Shown in pieces: positions 8,756 to 18,544 of a stretch of 47,406 nucleotides of DNA. Below the pieces are notes generated by a model. The model saw only the letters and a list, made by a program, of their open reading frames with translations, searched no databases and was not told where the DNA came from. Positions within the stretch are counted from its first letter, which is position 1; every line of letters starts with the position of its first letter. The position numbers and the translations under genes are program-made. Source of the stretch: an uncultured Eubacteriales bacterium (GTDB lineage Bacteria > Bacillota > Clostridia > Peptostreptococcales > Anaerovoracaceae); the NCBI GenBank assembly GCA_902801255.1, contig CADCHO010000012.1, forward strand, positions 1-47,406, given 5' to 3'.

Positions 8756-10759
8756 GTGAAAGAAAAAACTACAGCTAAGAAATACCAGATAATCGTTATA
8801 GGAGCCGGTCACGCGGGATGCGAGGCCGGTCTTGTTTGCGCGCGCCTTGGCATGGAGACAGCGATGTTCTGTACGGATATCGATTCTGTAGCCATGATGC
8901 CTTGCAATCCGTCGATCGGCGGTACCGGCAAGGGCCACCTTGTACGCGAGGTGGATGCTCTAGGCGGAGAGATGGGTCTCAATATAGACAAGACCTTCAT
9001 TCAGTCCAAGATGCTGAACACTTCAAAGGGTTCTGCAGTACACTCTCTCAGGGCTCAGGCGGACAAGGAAAAGTATCATCAGGAGATGCTTAAGACCATC
9101 CGCGAGCAGGAGCATCTTGAGCTTATCGAGGATGAAGTTACGGAATTGGTGTTGACGGAACGCAGTGATTGCAATGATTCCGGAAAACCTGTGGAAAAGT
9201 CTGTAAAGGGAATCAGAACGGCATCAGGCAAAGAATATGAGTGTGATGCGGTCATTTTCTGCACCGGAACTTTCCTTGCCGGGAAGATATTCATCGGCGA
9301 TGATATTCGCATATCCGGTCCTTCGGGACTCCGGCCTGCAACAAAGCTCGGCGATAATCTCAGGGAGCTCGGGTTCCCTATAAGGCGCTTCAAAACAGGT
9401 ACACCTGCCAGAATGCATAAGGACACGCTCGACTATGATGCGATGACCGAGCAGAAGGGCGATGAAAAGATAGTTCCGTTCAGCTTCATGAACGAGGACA
9501 AAACATATGATATAGACCAGATCAGCTGCTGGCTTTCATATACGAACGAAACCACGCACAAAATAATCCTTGATAACATTGAAAAGTCGGCAATGTACTC
9601 CGGAAACATCGTGGGTGTGGGCCCGAGATATTGTCCGTCTATCGAGGACAAAGTATCGCGATTCAAAGACAGAAAGAGACACCAGCTCTTTGTCGAGCCT
9701 GAGGGTCTTGATACCGATCTTATGTATATCCAGGGTATGAGTTCAAGCCTTCCGGAGGACGTACAGCATGCATTTTATGCTACCATTCCGGGCCTTGAAC
9801 ATGCTGAAATTCTAAGCCCGGCTTACGCAATTGAGTATGACTGCGTAGATCCGCTTTCGCTCAAACCGAGCCTCGAAAGCAAGCTGGTTGACGGCATGTT
9901 CTGTGCCGGTCAGTTCAACGGAAGCTCGGGCTATGAGGAAGCTGCGGCTCAGGGTTTGCTGGCGGGAATCAATGCGGTCTCCAAGCTCAAAGGAAAGGAG
10001 CCTCTCGTACTGAGACGCGACCAGGCTTACATCGGCGTTCTTATAGATGATCTCGTTACCAAGGGAACCAACGAGCCTTACCGTATAATGACTTCCAGGG
10101 CAGAATACAGGCTCCTGCTCAGACAGGACAATGCTGACAGAAGACTTACGGAGATAGGCTATAAATACGGGACGGTCACCGAAGAGAGATATAAAAGATA
10201 TCTTGAAAAGAGAGAAAAGGTCGATGCAGAGGTTGCAAGGCTCAGGAGCAGAAGAGTAGATATAGATACATTCAGGAGCTTCCTTTATGAGCATGAGATA
10301 CGCCGCGCTGAGGAAGTCTGCAGCGGAGATCCGGAAAAGCTCGAACAGCTCGAGAGAAAGAAAAAAGAGCTCGAAGAGACTGCAAATCAGTGCTTTGCGG
10401 ATATTCTGAAGAGACCTGCTATTTACTACAAAGACCTTGAAGATATTGATGATGAGACCAGACCTTCCCTTACGGAAAACGAAAAGACGGAGGTCGAAGT
10501 CATTCTTAAGTACGACGGATATATCCAGAAGCAGATCAATGAGGTGGAGAAACTCAGAAATCTCGAGGATAAGAAGCTGAGTGAGAACCTCGACTACAAT
10601 TCGATAGGAGGTCTCAGGCTTGAGGCCAGACAGAAACTCTCGGATATCCGCCCTATCACCGTCGGACAGGCAAGCCGCATTTCAGGCGTCTCCCCTGCTG
10701 ACATAAACGTATTACTGGTATATCTTGAAAAAGAAATGCGATCAAAGCGACAGGCTTAA
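8756..10759 (+). CDS. mnmG: tRNA uridine-5-carboxymethylaminomethyl modification enzyme
   Basis: FAD protein, partner of MnmE. The 667 residues show the N-terminal dinucleotide motif [10 protein letters not shown], the [19 protein letters not shown] region, the RFKTGTPAR strand and a long C-terminal helical domain. It is slightly longer than the usual 620-640. The start must be the GTG at 8756, six bases after the mnmE stop: there is no ATG before the FAD motif. No good Shine-Dalgarno is visible, so it probably relies on coupling to mnmE. Confidence 0.94.
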   Translation: MKEKTTAKKYQIIVIGAGHAGCEAGLVCARLGMETAMFCTDIDSVAMMPCNPSIGGTGKGHLVREVDALGGEMGLNIDKTFIQSKMLNTSKGSAVHSLRAQADKEKYHQEMLKTIREQEHLELIEDEVTELVLTERSDCNDSGKPVEKSVKGIRTASGKEYECDAVIFCTGTFLAGKIFIGDDIRISGPSGLRPATKLGDNLRELGFPIRRFKTGTPARMHKDTLDYDAMTEQKGDEKIVPFSFMNEDKTYDIDQISCWLSYTNETTHKIILDNIEKSAMYSGNIVGVGPRYCPSIEDKVSRFKDRKRHQLFVEPEGLDTDLMYIQGMSSSLPEDVQHAFYATIPGLEHAEILSPAYAIEYDCVDPLSLKPSLESKLVDGMFCAGQFNGSSGYEEAAAQGLLAGINAVSKLKGKEPLVLRRDQAYIGVLIDDLVTKGTNEPYRIMTSRAEYRLLLRQDNADRRLTEIGYKYGTVTEERYKRYLEKREKVDAEVARLRSRRVDIDTFRSFLYEHEIRRAEEVCSGDPEKLEQLERKKKELEETANQCFADILKRPAIYYKDLEDIDDETRPSLTENEKTEVEVILKYDGYIQKQINEVEKLRNLEDKKLSENLDYNSIGGLRLEARQKLSDIRPITVGQASRISGVSPADINVLLVYLEKEMRSKRQA

Positions 10760-10772
10760 AAATACAGGTATT

Positions 10773-11432
10773 ATGACAACAAAATTCGACCCGGAAATAG
10801 TAGCTGAACTGCAGGAAAAATATGGTAAACAAAAGGTGTCCACCCTCCTCGCCTACCTAGATCTTGTACTGGTAAGAAATGAGCATATCAATCTTACAGC
10901 TGTAAGAGACCGCAATGAAGCTCTGATAAAGCATGTGCTTGATTCACTCGCGATCACAGATCTTCCTGAATATAAAGAAGCGAAGACCATAATTGATGTG
11001 GGCACAGGCGCAGGCTTTCCGGGAGCTCTTCTTGCCATAGTAGATCCGGAGAAGGAATTCACCCTTCTTGACTCCACACTTAAGCGTCTCAAAGTCATTG
11101 ATGAGTTCGCTAAGACTTTGAATATATCCAATCTCAAAACGGTACATGCCCGCGCAGAAGAGATATCAAGGAAGCCGGAATACAGCGAGGCTTTTGATAT
11201 CTGCGTATCCAGGGCAGTTGCCAATCTTGAAAAGCTTTCCGGCTGGTGCCTTCCTTTCGTAAGAAAAGGAGGATACTTTATTGCCTACAAAGGTGAAAAC
11301 TACGAGGAAGAACTGTTGCAGGCCGCAAAGGTCATTAAGAAGAACAGTGCTCGCCTCTCTTATATAGAATCCTATAAAGACGTTCCGGAAGAGATCTCCG
11401 GACATGTGCTTCTGACAATATCCAAATTCTAA
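10773..11432 (+). CDS. rsmG: 16S rRNA 7-methylguanosine methyltransferase
   Basis: Methylates G527 (E. coli numbering) of 16S rRNA. The 219 residues contain the family stretch NEHINLTAVRDRNE followed by KHVLDSLA, the SAM-binding motif DVGTGAGFPGALLA and the SRAVANLEKL motif. I choose ATG 10773, after the mnmG stop, rather than the TTG at 10725 inside mnmG, because it gives the usual N-terminus; the ribosome site is weak either way. Last gene before the parS-bearing gap. Confidence 0.93.
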   Translation: MTTKFDPEIVAELQEKYGKQKVSTLLAYLDLVLVRNEHINLTAVRDRNEALIKHVLDSLAITDLPEYKEAKTIIDVGTGAGFPGALLAIVDPEKEFTLLDSTLKRLKVIDEFAKTLNISNLKTVHARAEEISRKPEYSEAFDICVSRAVANLEKLSGWCLPFVRKGGYFIAYKGENYEEELLQAAKVIKKNSARLSYIESYKDVPEEISGHVLLTISKF

Positions 11433-11435
11433 AAA

Positions 11436-11451
11436 TGTTCCACGTGAAACA
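11436..11451. promoter_or_regulatory. parS centromere site 1
   Basis: TGTTCCACGTGAAACA differs by one base from the Firmicutes parS consensus TGTTTCACGTGAAACA. It lies just after rsmG and 1.1 kb upstream of parB, whose product should bind it. Confidence 0.9.
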
Positions 11452-11564
11452 TATTTAAACACACAGCAAGATCCGCAAACACAGCAAGGCATGCAAAGAA
11501 GTTTTGTGATTTTTCTTTTGCCATGGCATTTAAATGGCCCTTTCTCCGGATCTGCACAGCAAAA

Positions 11565-11580
11565 TGTTTCACATGAAACA
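11565..11580. promoter_or_regulatory. parS centromere site 2, CAT centre
   Basis: TGTTTCACATGAAACA differs from the parS consensus only in the centre (CAT for CGT), which breaks the perfect palindrome. 129 bases from site 1, giving a two-site loading region in front of parA. Confidence 0.8.
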
Positions 11581-11718
11581 TTTTTGAACTTCTATATATA
11601 GTGGTTAGTCGGCTCATATGACACAATTTGCATTTTGCATTTATTAAAGGCCACTAAAATCACCGAAACATCACACTTAAAACACTATAAGAAGTAGAAA
11701 ACTCCTTCATAATTGCAG

Positions 11719-11724
11719 TATAAT
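11719..11724 (+). promoter_or_regulatory. Candidate -10 box of parA
   Basis: Perfect TATAAT 48 bases before the parA ATG; the expected -35 position shows no consensus. It may start the long parA-to-rsmA run. Confidence 0.4.
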
Positions 11725-11771
11725 ACACGGAAGTGTTGAATCGGGAACTATGTCCCGCAGGAGGTAAGTTA

Positions 11772-12557
11772 ATGGGCAAGGCAATTGCTATTTTCAATCA
11801 AAAGGGCGGTGTCGGTAAAACGACAACAAACATCAACCTGGCTGCATGTCTGGCGCGCAGGGGGAAGAAGGTCCTTATGGTAGACATCGATCCGCAGGGT
11901 AATACGACCAGCGGTATCGGTATCCGCAAAAGGACACTGAAGTCTACTCTGTATGATGCGCTTATAGACACGGACTTTGAAGTGCGGAAAGCCGTCCTGC
12001 CAACGAATACGGAGAACTTATTCATTATCCCTGCAAGCGTTGATCTTGCAGGCGCAGAAGTGGAACTGGCTCTGCTTGAAGGCCGTGAACGCAGGCTCAA
12101 GAGGGTCATTGACGCTGTAAGGGAAGACTACGATTATATTCTGGTCGACTGCCCTCCTTCTCTGGGCATTCTGACTATCAATTCGCTTACTGCCGTCAAC
12201 AGTGTTCTCATTCCTATCCAGTGTGAATTCTACGCGCTTGAAGGAGTCAGCCAGCTCATAAGCACCATCGAAAAAGTAAAAGAAAGACTGAATCCTGATC
12301 TCTACATAGACGGAGTCATTCTCAGCATGTTCGACGGAAGAACGAATCTCTCGCAGGCTGTTGTAACAGATGTCAGAAACTTCTTCGGACCGGCCATGTA
12401 CCACACGATAATTCCTCGCAATGTAAGGCTTGCAGAAGCCCCGAGCTTTGGAAAGCCGATCATAGATTATGACCCGAAGGCGCAGGGCGCTAAGGCATAC
12501 CAGGAATTCACCAAGGAATTTCTGGCCAGAGAGAGAGCAAGAAAGAGAGCGAAGTAA
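11772..12557 (+). CDS. parA: Chromosome-partitioning ATPase ParA/Soj
   Basis: Walker-type ATPase that binds DNA non-specifically, is released by ParB and controls origin segregation and replication initiation. The 261 residues have the deviant Walker A NQKGGVGKTT near the N-terminus, the DIDPQGN motif and Walker B ILVDCPPSLG. AGGAGGT ends seven bases before ATG 11772; the ORF can be extended 13 codons upstream but that has no ribosome site and is not family-like. parB follows after two bases. Confidence 0.96.
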   Translation: MGKAIAIFNQKGGVGKTTTNINLAACLARRGKKVLMVDIDPQGNTTSGIGIRKRTLKSTLYDALIDTDFEVRKAVLPTNTENLFIIPASVDLAGAEVELALLEGRERRLKRVIDAVREDYDYILVDCPPSLGILTINSLTAVNSVLIPIQCEFYALEGVSQLISTIEKVKERLNPDLYIDGVILSMFDGRTNLSQAVVTDVRNFFGPAMYHTIIPRNVRLAEAPSFGKPIIDYDPKAQGAKAYQEFTKEFLARERARKRAK

Positions 12558-12559
12558 CA

Positions 12560-13495
12560 ATGGCCAAGAAAGCAGGACTCGGGAGAGGGCTGGACGCGCT
12601 GTTTGCAGACGCAGCCCCGATAGAAGAAAGACGGAGACCCGCTGTCGATGTGGCAGATAAAACATCAGGGGCGAATGCCGGGAGCGAAGACAGGGTGCTT
12701 TATATCGACATTAACGATATCAGACCTAACAGCGCGCAGCCTCGTAAGAATTTTGACGAAGAAAAGCTCAAGGAACTGTCAAGTTCCATCAAGGCAAACG
12801 GGGTCATACAGCCGCTCATCGTAAGAGAGAGCAGCAGCGGTTACGAGCTGGTAGCCGGCGAAAGAAGATGGCGCGCTGCAAGGATGTCGGGACTCAGAAC
12901 GGTCCCGTGCATCGTAAGGAACTTCGACGACAGGCAGAATGCCATTGTTGCCATCATCGAAAACATGCAGAGAGAAGATCTCGACCCTATAGAAGAGGCT
13001 CTCGGACTCAAGTCGATGACCGAAAAATACGGCTTTACACAGGAGCAGGTATCTGCATCGCTCGGTAGAAGCCGAACATATATCACGAACAGCATCAGGC
13101 TGCTCAAACTGCCGGAAGAAATACAACAGTACGTGTCCAGCGGACAAATGTCTGCCGCTCACGGAAGGACTATCATAAATATCCCTGACAAGGCAAAGCA
13201 GAAGGAGATCGCAGATAAGATCATACGCAACGATCTGTCTGTAAGAGCTACCGAAAGGCTTGCCGAGAAGGTCAAGGACGAGCTCAGACCGGAGCGCAAG
13301 AAACGTAAAAAAGCTTCTGAGACCGACAAGGCGAAAACTGCCGAGATCACGGCGGTCGAAAGGGAGCTCATGACACTGGTGGGCACCAAGGTGAATATCA
13401 CCGGTGATGAACGCAAGGGGAAGATCGAGCTCGAGTATTACAGCCTCGATGAGCTTAACAGACTTATCGATGCTCTGAGGGATGCCTTCAAGTAG
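12560..13495 (+). CDS. parB: Chromosome-partitioning protein ParB/Spo0J
   Basis: CTP-dependent DNA clamp that loads at parS and spreads. The 311-residue protein has the N-terminal CTPase domain with the GERRWRAAR box and NMQREDLDPIEEA, a central helix-turn-helix (TQEQVSASLGRSRTYITN) and a C-terminal dimerisation region after a Lys-rich linker. Two parS sites lie 1 kb upstream. No separate noc paralogue is seen next to it. Confidence 0.96.
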   Translation: MAKKAGLGRGLDALFADAAPIEERRRPAVDVADKTSGANAGSEDRVLYIDINDIRPNSAQPRKNFDEEKLKELSSSIKANGVIQPLIVRESSSGYELVAGERRWRAARMSGLRTVPCIVRNFDDRQNAIVAIIENMQREDLDPIEEALGLKSMTEKYGFTQEQVSASLGRSRTYITNSIRLLKLPEEIQQYVSSGQMSAAHGRTIINIPDKAKQKEIADKIIRNDLSVRATERLAEKVKDELRPERKKRKKASETDKAKTAEITAVERELMTLVGTKVNITGDERKGKIELEYYSLDELNRLIDALRDAFK

Positions 13496-13507
13496 AGAGG
13501 AGAAGTC

Positions 13508-15304
13508 ATGGACATTCAATACATCAGGACGCTTCCAATACCGGCCTGTTCTGTTGACCCGGATGGTTTAGTATCCGGAGCCAATCCACTCATGAAGAAC
13601 GTATTCGTATACGATGACATCGTCGGAACCAAATTCTTCACATTGACAGGCTATAAGCGCGACCAGCTCATGAATGCCAACAAGGAAGAGATGGTCCTTG
13701 ACCGCAACGGCAAGCTTTTCAAGCTCTGGGTCAACGAGGACGCGAAAGAAGACGAAGATATAGTCGTATTCTTCGATGAAGCAACCGCAAGAGAATCGTT
13801 CAAGAACAAACTCGAGAGCGAAAGAGCGGCTATCGTGTACATCAATATCGACAACTACGATGAGCTGATCGCAAGTTCACCGGAAGACCTCAGAAGACTG
13901 ATCCCGGCGCAGATTGACGGACTGCTCCGTAAGTGGGGCGACTCCTTCGAGTCACCGGTGATCAGCACATGGGAAGACAGATACGTCATGTACACAACCA
14001 GAGGACAGCTGGACCGCATGATAGAAGAGAACTTCAGCATTATCGATGAGGTCAGGAATCTGGAGTCGAAGATAGATTTCCCGGCGTCGATCAGCTTGGG
14101 AATAGGCATCTCCAATCTGTCGCTGATAGAGTCTACCGAGCTTGCGGAGGCAGCTCTGGAGCTCGCCCTCGGACGCGGAGGAGACCAGGCTGTCGTAAAG
14201 ACAGACGACGGCACCCGCTATTACGGCGGAACGCTCCAGTCGCTCGAGAAAAACAACCGCAGCAAGCCTAGAGTCATTGCTCACGCTATGAAGGCGCTGA
14301 TAGATGATGCCGACAAGGTGTTCATCATGGGCCACAGATGGCCTGACATGGACGCGTTCGGTTCTGCACTGGGAGCAAGCTCTATATGCAGCTTCCTCGG
14401 CAAGGACTCGTACATTGTTATGGACAAGCATAACGAAGCGCTTGATACCATCTTCAATAAGGTTGCGGATACTGATATTTACAACATTATCAAATCAGAG
14501 AGAGCGCTCAGGATGGTGACGGATATGTCTCTGCTCATCATCGTTGACACCAACAGACCTATGCTGGTGGAATGCCCGGAGCTGGCAGACGCGTGCAAAA
14601 CGAGGGTCGTCATCGACCACCACAGACTTGCCGAAGACTCGTATCACAATTCGGCGGTTGCCTATGTGGAAAGCTACGCGTCATCGGCGAGCGAGCTCAT
14701 TGCTGAGCTGATGCAGCACTTCTCGCAGAAGCGTTTCATCAGCAAGCTCGAAGCTGAAGCGATGCTCGCGGGTATCATGGTGGACTCCAATAATTTCTCG
14801 GGAAGAACCGGTGTAAGAACTTTCGAGGCAGCTTCGTGGCTCAAACGCGGCGGAGCAGACACCACTGAAGTGAAAAAATTCTTCCAGGTAAGGCAGGAGG
14901 ACTTCATTGCAAAGGCGACCGCGATCTCGGGCGCAGAATTTTCGCCTGATGGAGTCGTATACGCAATAACAGAGGGAACTACAAACAATATCCAGATAAT
15001 CAACGCGCAGGTCGCGGACGAGCTGATCACTGTCAAGGGCACAAAAGCGTCTTTCGTTCTCGGAAGAAACGGCAGAGGCCAGACAGTAGTGAGTGCAAGG
15101 TCTCTGGGTGAAATAAACGTGCAGTCGCTCATGGAAAAGCTTGGAGGAGGCGGACACTTCACTTCGGCAGCTGTGCAGACTGACGATCCGCTCGCAGAGG
15201 TGCTGGCACGCATAAGGAAGGGCGTCAAGGATTACTTCGACAAGGAAGAAGAGGAACGCAGACGCGCCATGAGCAAGACTCAGGAAATAGAACTGATCAG
15301 ATGA
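13508..15304 (+). CDS. GdpP-like cyclic-di-AMP phosphodiesterase without membrane segments
   Basis: 598 residues: an N-terminal PAS-like part (about 1-100), a degenerate GGDEF region (about 100-245), a DHH phosphoesterase domain with GHRWPDMDA (275-283) and VVIDHHR, and a DHHA1 domain ending with GGGGHFTSAA near 548. The order PAS-GGDEF-DHH-DHHA1 upstream of rplI and dnaB is that of Bacillus gdpP/yybT, whose product hydrolyses c-di-AMP. Canonical GdpP starts with two transmembrane helices; here the protein begins directly at the PAS-like part and no hydrophobic segment is seen, so it should be soluble. The start has GAGAGGAG seven bases before the ATG. Enzymatic motifs look intact. Confidence 0.88.
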   Translation: MDIQYIRTLPIPACSVDPDGLVSGANPLMKNVFVYDDIVGTKFFTLTGYKRDQLMNANKEEMVLDRNGKLFKLWVNEDAKEDEDIVVFFDEATARESFKNKLESERAAIVYINIDNYDELIASSPEDLRRLIPAQIDGLLRKWGDSFESPVISTWEDRYVMYTTRGQLDRMIEENFSIIDEVRNLESKIDFPASISLGIGISNLSLIESTELAEAALELALGRGGDQAVVKTDDGTRYYGGTLQSLEKNNRSKPRVIAHAMKALIDDADKVFIMGHRWPDMDAFGSALGASSICSFLGKDSYIVMDKHNEALDTIFNKVADTDIYNIIKSERALRMVTDMSLLIIVDTNRPMLVECPELADACKTRVVIDHHRLAEDSYHNSAVAYVESYASSASELIAELMQHFSQKRFISKLEAEAMLAGIMVDSNNFSGRTGVRTFEAASWLKRGGADTTEVKKFFQVRQEDFIAKATAISGAEFSPDGVVYAITEGTTNNIQIINAQVADELITVKGTKASFVLGRNGRGQTVVSARSLGEINVQSLMEKLGGGGHFTSAAVQTDDPLAEVLARIRKGVKDYFDKEEEERRRAMSKTQEIELIR

Positions 15305-15328
15305 TCCGGAAACACGGAGGTAACATAA

Positions 15329-15778
15329 ATGGAAGTCATTTTGAAACAGGATGTCAAGGGAACAGGTAAGGCAGGTCAGGTCGTAAAGGTCAGCGATGGT
15401 TATGCCCGCAATAAACTGATACCGGGAGGACTCGCGGTAGAGGCAACTCCTGCCAACAAGAAGCAGATCGAGAGAGAGAAAGCAAAGGCTAAGGAGAAAT
15501 ACGAGGCTGAAAAGGCAGCGGCTCAGGATCTTGCGAACCAGCTTGCGGACAAGATCGTAGTAGTAAAGACAAAAGTAGGCGATAACGGCAGGCTTTTCGG
15601 CGCCATCACCTCGAAGGACATCGCAGCTGCTATCTCGGAGCAGACAGGCATAGAAGTTGACAAGAGAAAGATCGTTCTCGACAAGCCTATCAAGGAGACA
15701 GGTGTTGAAACCATTGGAATCAAGCTGTTCCAGGATGTAAACACCAAGGTGGTCGTAAAGATCGAAGGCGGAAAGTAA
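15329..15778 (+). CDS. rplI: 50S ribosomal protein L9
   Basis: 149 residues with the typical N-terminal domain ([32 protein letters not shown]), a long charged connecting helix and a C-terminal domain containing NGRLFGAIT. Normal length. CGGAGG ribosome site before ATG. Located between the GdpP-like gene and dnaB as in many Firmicutes. Confidence 0.97.
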   Translation: MEVILKQDVKGTGKAGQVVKVSDGYARNKLIPGGLAVEATPANKKQIEREKAKAKEKYEAEKAAAQDLANQLADKIVVVKTKVGDNGRLFGAITSKDIAAAISEQTGIEVDKRKIVLDKPIKETGVETIGIKLFQDVNTKVVVKIEGGK

Positions 15779-15785
15779 AGAAAAG

Positions 15786-17144
15786 ATGGACGAGGAAAGA
15801 AAAGACGTTCTGCTTCCACCGGTAGATATAGATGCCGAGAAAGCAGTTCTGGGATCCATGCTTAAAAACCAGGATGCCAGAGCTGACGTCAACGCGATGC
15901 TGAGGCCTGATGATTTCTATCTCAAGGAGCATCAGGAGATCTACAGGACCATGCTCGACATGGAACAGAAAGGCACCGGTATCGATATTACAACGGTGTA
16001 TTCGGCACTGAAGCAGAGAAAGACCGCTGACATGGTGGGCGGTATCACATATCTGAGCAGACTGATGGACGAGGCCATCGTTCCTTCGAATGCCCGTTAT
16101 TATGCTGAAACCGTATCGGACAAGTCCAAGATGAGACAGCTGATAACCGAGTCAGAGGCCATAAGGGATGCGGCGTATTCATCTGAGCTGCCGCCGGAAG
16201 ATATTCTGGACAATGCCGAGCAGAGGATACTTGAGATCGCTCACAAGGCACAGCGAAGCAGCTACGTCGATGTCAATGATGTGCTCTTCGAGAACATCAA
16301 GCAGCTTCAGGAACTGGAGAAGCACGGCAACGACAGAGGTATACCTACCGGATTCAGAGACGTCGACAAGATCCTCGGCGGATTCCAGAAGACAGACCTC
16401 ATAATCCTGGCTGCAAGGCCGGGTGTAGGAAAGACCGCATGGGCGCTCAATGTAGCTGAACACGCGGCTTCGGTCGGCAAAAAGGTCATGATATTCAGCC
16501 TTGAGATGGCCAACCAGCAGCTCGGCGAGAGACTGCTTTCCATGACTTCAAGCGTTCCTCTTGAGAATATCCATAAGGGAGAGATCTCCATGGAGGACTG
16601 GGAAGACCTCTCAGCAGCTCAGGACAGTTTCTACGGATACGACATGGTGATCGACGAATCGTCGGTGATCACACCGGTCGAAATGAAAAACAAGTGCCGC
16701 CGGTTCAAGCAGGAGAAGGGAGACCTCGATCTTGTCGTGATCGACTACCTTCAGCTGATGAGCATGGGCGGATATAGAATAGAGCAGCGTGAGAAAGAGA
16801 TCGCTGCGATCACAAGATCTATAAAGATCATGGCCAAGGAGCTCGATTGTGCGGTGATACTGCTGTCACAGCTCTCCAGAGGACCGGAACAGCGCGGAGG
16901 AGATCACATGCCTAAGCTGTCCGACCTGAGAGACTCGGGAGCTATCGAGCAGGACGCCGATGTAGTAATCTTCCTCAAGAGAGACGATTATTACAGCTCC
17001 GATGAAGAAAGAGCGAACATCGACGACAGCACGGGTCTTACCTGTGCTGTCAATATAGCCAAGCACAGAAACGGTCCGGTCGGAATTGCCAACCTGACAT
17101 GGATCCCTAGATATGTAAAATTCGGCAACATGGCGAGAGAGTAG
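15786..17144 (+). CDS. dnaB: Replicative DNA helicase
   Basis: Hexameric 5'-3' helicase of the replication fork. The 452-residue protein has an N-terminal helical domain (AEKAVLGSML, ITYLSRL) and a RecA-like C-terminal domain with Walker A AARPGVGKTAWALN, Walker B LVVIDYLQLM and the arginine-finger region LSQLSRGPEQR. DnaC in Bacillus naming. The next gene, five bases after its stop, encodes a DnaD-type protein, so loader function is encoded alongside. Confidence 0.96.
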   Translation: MDEERKDVLLPPVDIDAEKAVLGSMLKNQDARADVNAMLRPDDFYLKEHQEIYRTMLDMEQKGTGIDITTVYSALKQRKTADMVGGITYLSRLMDEAIVPSNARYYAETVSDKSKMRQLITESEAIRDAAYSSELPPEDILDNAEQRILEIAHKAQRSSYVDVNDVLFENIKQLQELEKHGNDRGIPTGFRDVDKILGGFQKTDLIILAARPGVGKTAWALNVAEHAASVGKKVMIFSLEMANQQLGERLLSMTSSVPLENIHKGEISMEDWEDLSAAQDSFYGYDMVIDESSVITPVEMKNKCRRFKQEKGDLDLVVIDYLQLMSMGGYRIEQREKEIAAITRSIKIMAKELDCAVILLSQLSRGPEQRGGDHMPKLSDLRDSGAIEQDADVVIFLKRDDYYSSDEERANIDDSTGLTCAVNIAKHRNGPVGIANLTWIPRYVKFGNMARE

Positions 17145-17149
17145 GAACC

Positions 17150-18544
17150 ATGGCAAAGACCAAACTGTCAATCGACAGAGGAAGAGACATTTTCCTTCAC
17201 AGAACGAAGGTAGAGAACCTTTTTATAAGTGAATATCTGCCGGATGCTCCGGGAGACTATGTTAAGGTGTTCCTCTTCGGGCTGATGTACGCTCAGTACG
17301 AGATCAAGCCTGACAGGAGCGAGCTCGCAAAGCTGCTGGGGCTCAGTGTGGAAGAGATCGCGGAAGCATGGATCTACTGGGAATCCAGAGGGATGGTGCG
17401 TATCATACGTGAAAAAGACAGCAATAACGAAGAAGTCAGCCACATAGTCTTCCTGTCCAAGATAGAAGAACTTTATGGCAAGCTTAGCGAGCCGCAGCAG
17501 GCGGCAACAGTATCCTCCGAAGTGACGGCGGAAGAAGATCTGCCTCTTTATGTCTCTATAGACGACATGGATTTCGATGAGGTCATAAATAATAAGCTCG
17601 TTGACAGAAGACTTCGCGAGCTATACGAGAAGTATCAGGTCACAACAGGCAGGACTATCTCCAGGCAGGAGATATCCAAGATCGAGGATGCAATAAAGGT
17701 ATACGGCATTGAACCTGAGATCTTTGACTTCGCTATCGACTACTGCGCTGATCTGGAGAAATACAGCATCGATTATATATTCAAGGTGGCACTCAGATGG
17801 ACCGAGGATGGCTGCCGCACGGTCGAAGAAGCCAAGAGGCTGCTCGACAGGCACAGCCGCAGAAACGACTGCTACAGACAGGTGTTCAGGGCGCTCGGCT
17901 TCAACAGGCTGCCGGCACCGATCGATCGTGAGATCATGGACAGGTGGTTCGATCAGATGAACTGCTCGCTCGCGGAAGTGCTTGATGCGTGCTCCGCGGC
18001 CGCGGGGATCAGAGAGCCGAACCTTAAGTATGTAAACAAGGTGATAGAGAACCGCCGTCTCGAAAAGGGCGGTATCAACACCAGGCTGCCGAAAGACAGC
18101 AATCAGAACGTTTCCGCGGATACAGCATCCTCCGATGAAGGAAGTCCGGTGAGCCGCAAGGTGCTGGCGGACTATTATGAGTTCATAAGAAACGAAGACG
18201 AGAAAGAGCGCGAATCGCGCATAACAGAAGTCCTCAGAAAGATCCCGGGAATGAGAGAGACCTTCGAGGCGGAGAGTAGCGTTAATTCAAGGATGCTCTC
18301 GCTCAGACCGGGAGCTGATAACCTTGACACAAGGCAGAGACTGAGGGCCGAGAGAATAGCGATAGAAGAAAACAGAAAACAACTGCTTACCGTGAACGGT
18401 TTCCCAAGTGACTATCTGACAAGAAAGTACAGATGCAGTATTTGCAGGGACACCGGTTACACGGATGAAGGTATGGTGTGCAGCTGCTGCAAAGAACGCG
18501 CTGCAGAAGCATTCAGATGGCACACGGAAAAAGAAAAGGCGTAG
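17150..18544 (+). CDS. DnaD-type replication protein fused to a helicase-loader N-terminal zinc domain
   Basis: 464 residues. The N-terminal part (about 1-130) resembles DnaD-type winged-helix regions and a DnaD C-terminal-like helical domain covers about 170-280. From about 340 to the end it looks like the N-terminal half of clostridial DnaI/DnaC helicase loaders: a helical stretch, then LLTVNGFPSDYL, then a Cys cluster CSICRDTGY...CSCC (429-447) that should bind zinc. The AAA+ ATPase domain that normally follows that cluster is absent; the gene stops 17 residues later. Position directly after dnaB supports a role in helicase loading. It could use a separate ATPase encoded elsewhere. Confidence 0.75.
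   Translation: MAKTKLSIDRGRDIFLHRTKVENLFISEYLPDAPGDYVKVFLFGLMYAQYEIKPDRSELAKLLGLSVEEIAEAWIYWESRGMVRIIREKDSNNEEVSHIVFLSKIEELYGKLSEPQQAATVSSEVTAEEDLPLYVSIDDMDFDEVINNKLVDRRLRELYEKYQVTTGRTISRQEISKIEDAIKVYGIEPEIFDFAIDYCADLEKYSIDYIFKVALRWTEDGCRTVEEAKRLLDRHSRRNDCYRQVFRALGFNRLPAPIDREIMDRWFDQMNCSLAEVLDACSAAAGIREPNLKYVNKVIENRRLEKGGINTRLPKDSNQNVSADTASSDEGSPVSRKVLADYYEFIRNEDEKERESRITEVLRKIPGMRETFEAESSVNSRMLSLRPGADNLDTRQRLRAERIAIEENRKQLLTVNGFPSDYLTRKYRCSICRDTGYTDEGMVCSCCKERAAEAFRWHTEKEKA

Larger units (their letters stand above)
11433..11771. other. Intergenic region with centromere sites before parA
   Basis: 339 bases with two parS sites (listed separately), an AT-rich middle, a TATAAT at 11719-11724 that may be the parA -10 box (no clear -35) and a small CGGGA/TCCCG hairpin just before the parA ribosome site. 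No cluster of DnaA boxes was seen, so oriC itself is probably elsewhere. Confidence 0.5.

Noticed and set aside
11433-11771. oriC
   Set aside because: parS sites are present but I see no DnaA-box cluster or AT-rich unwinding element next to dnaA.
14681-15892. 403-codon open frame on the minus strand
   Set aside because: Covers the GdpP-like gene end, all of rplI and the dnaB start; no recognisable protein.
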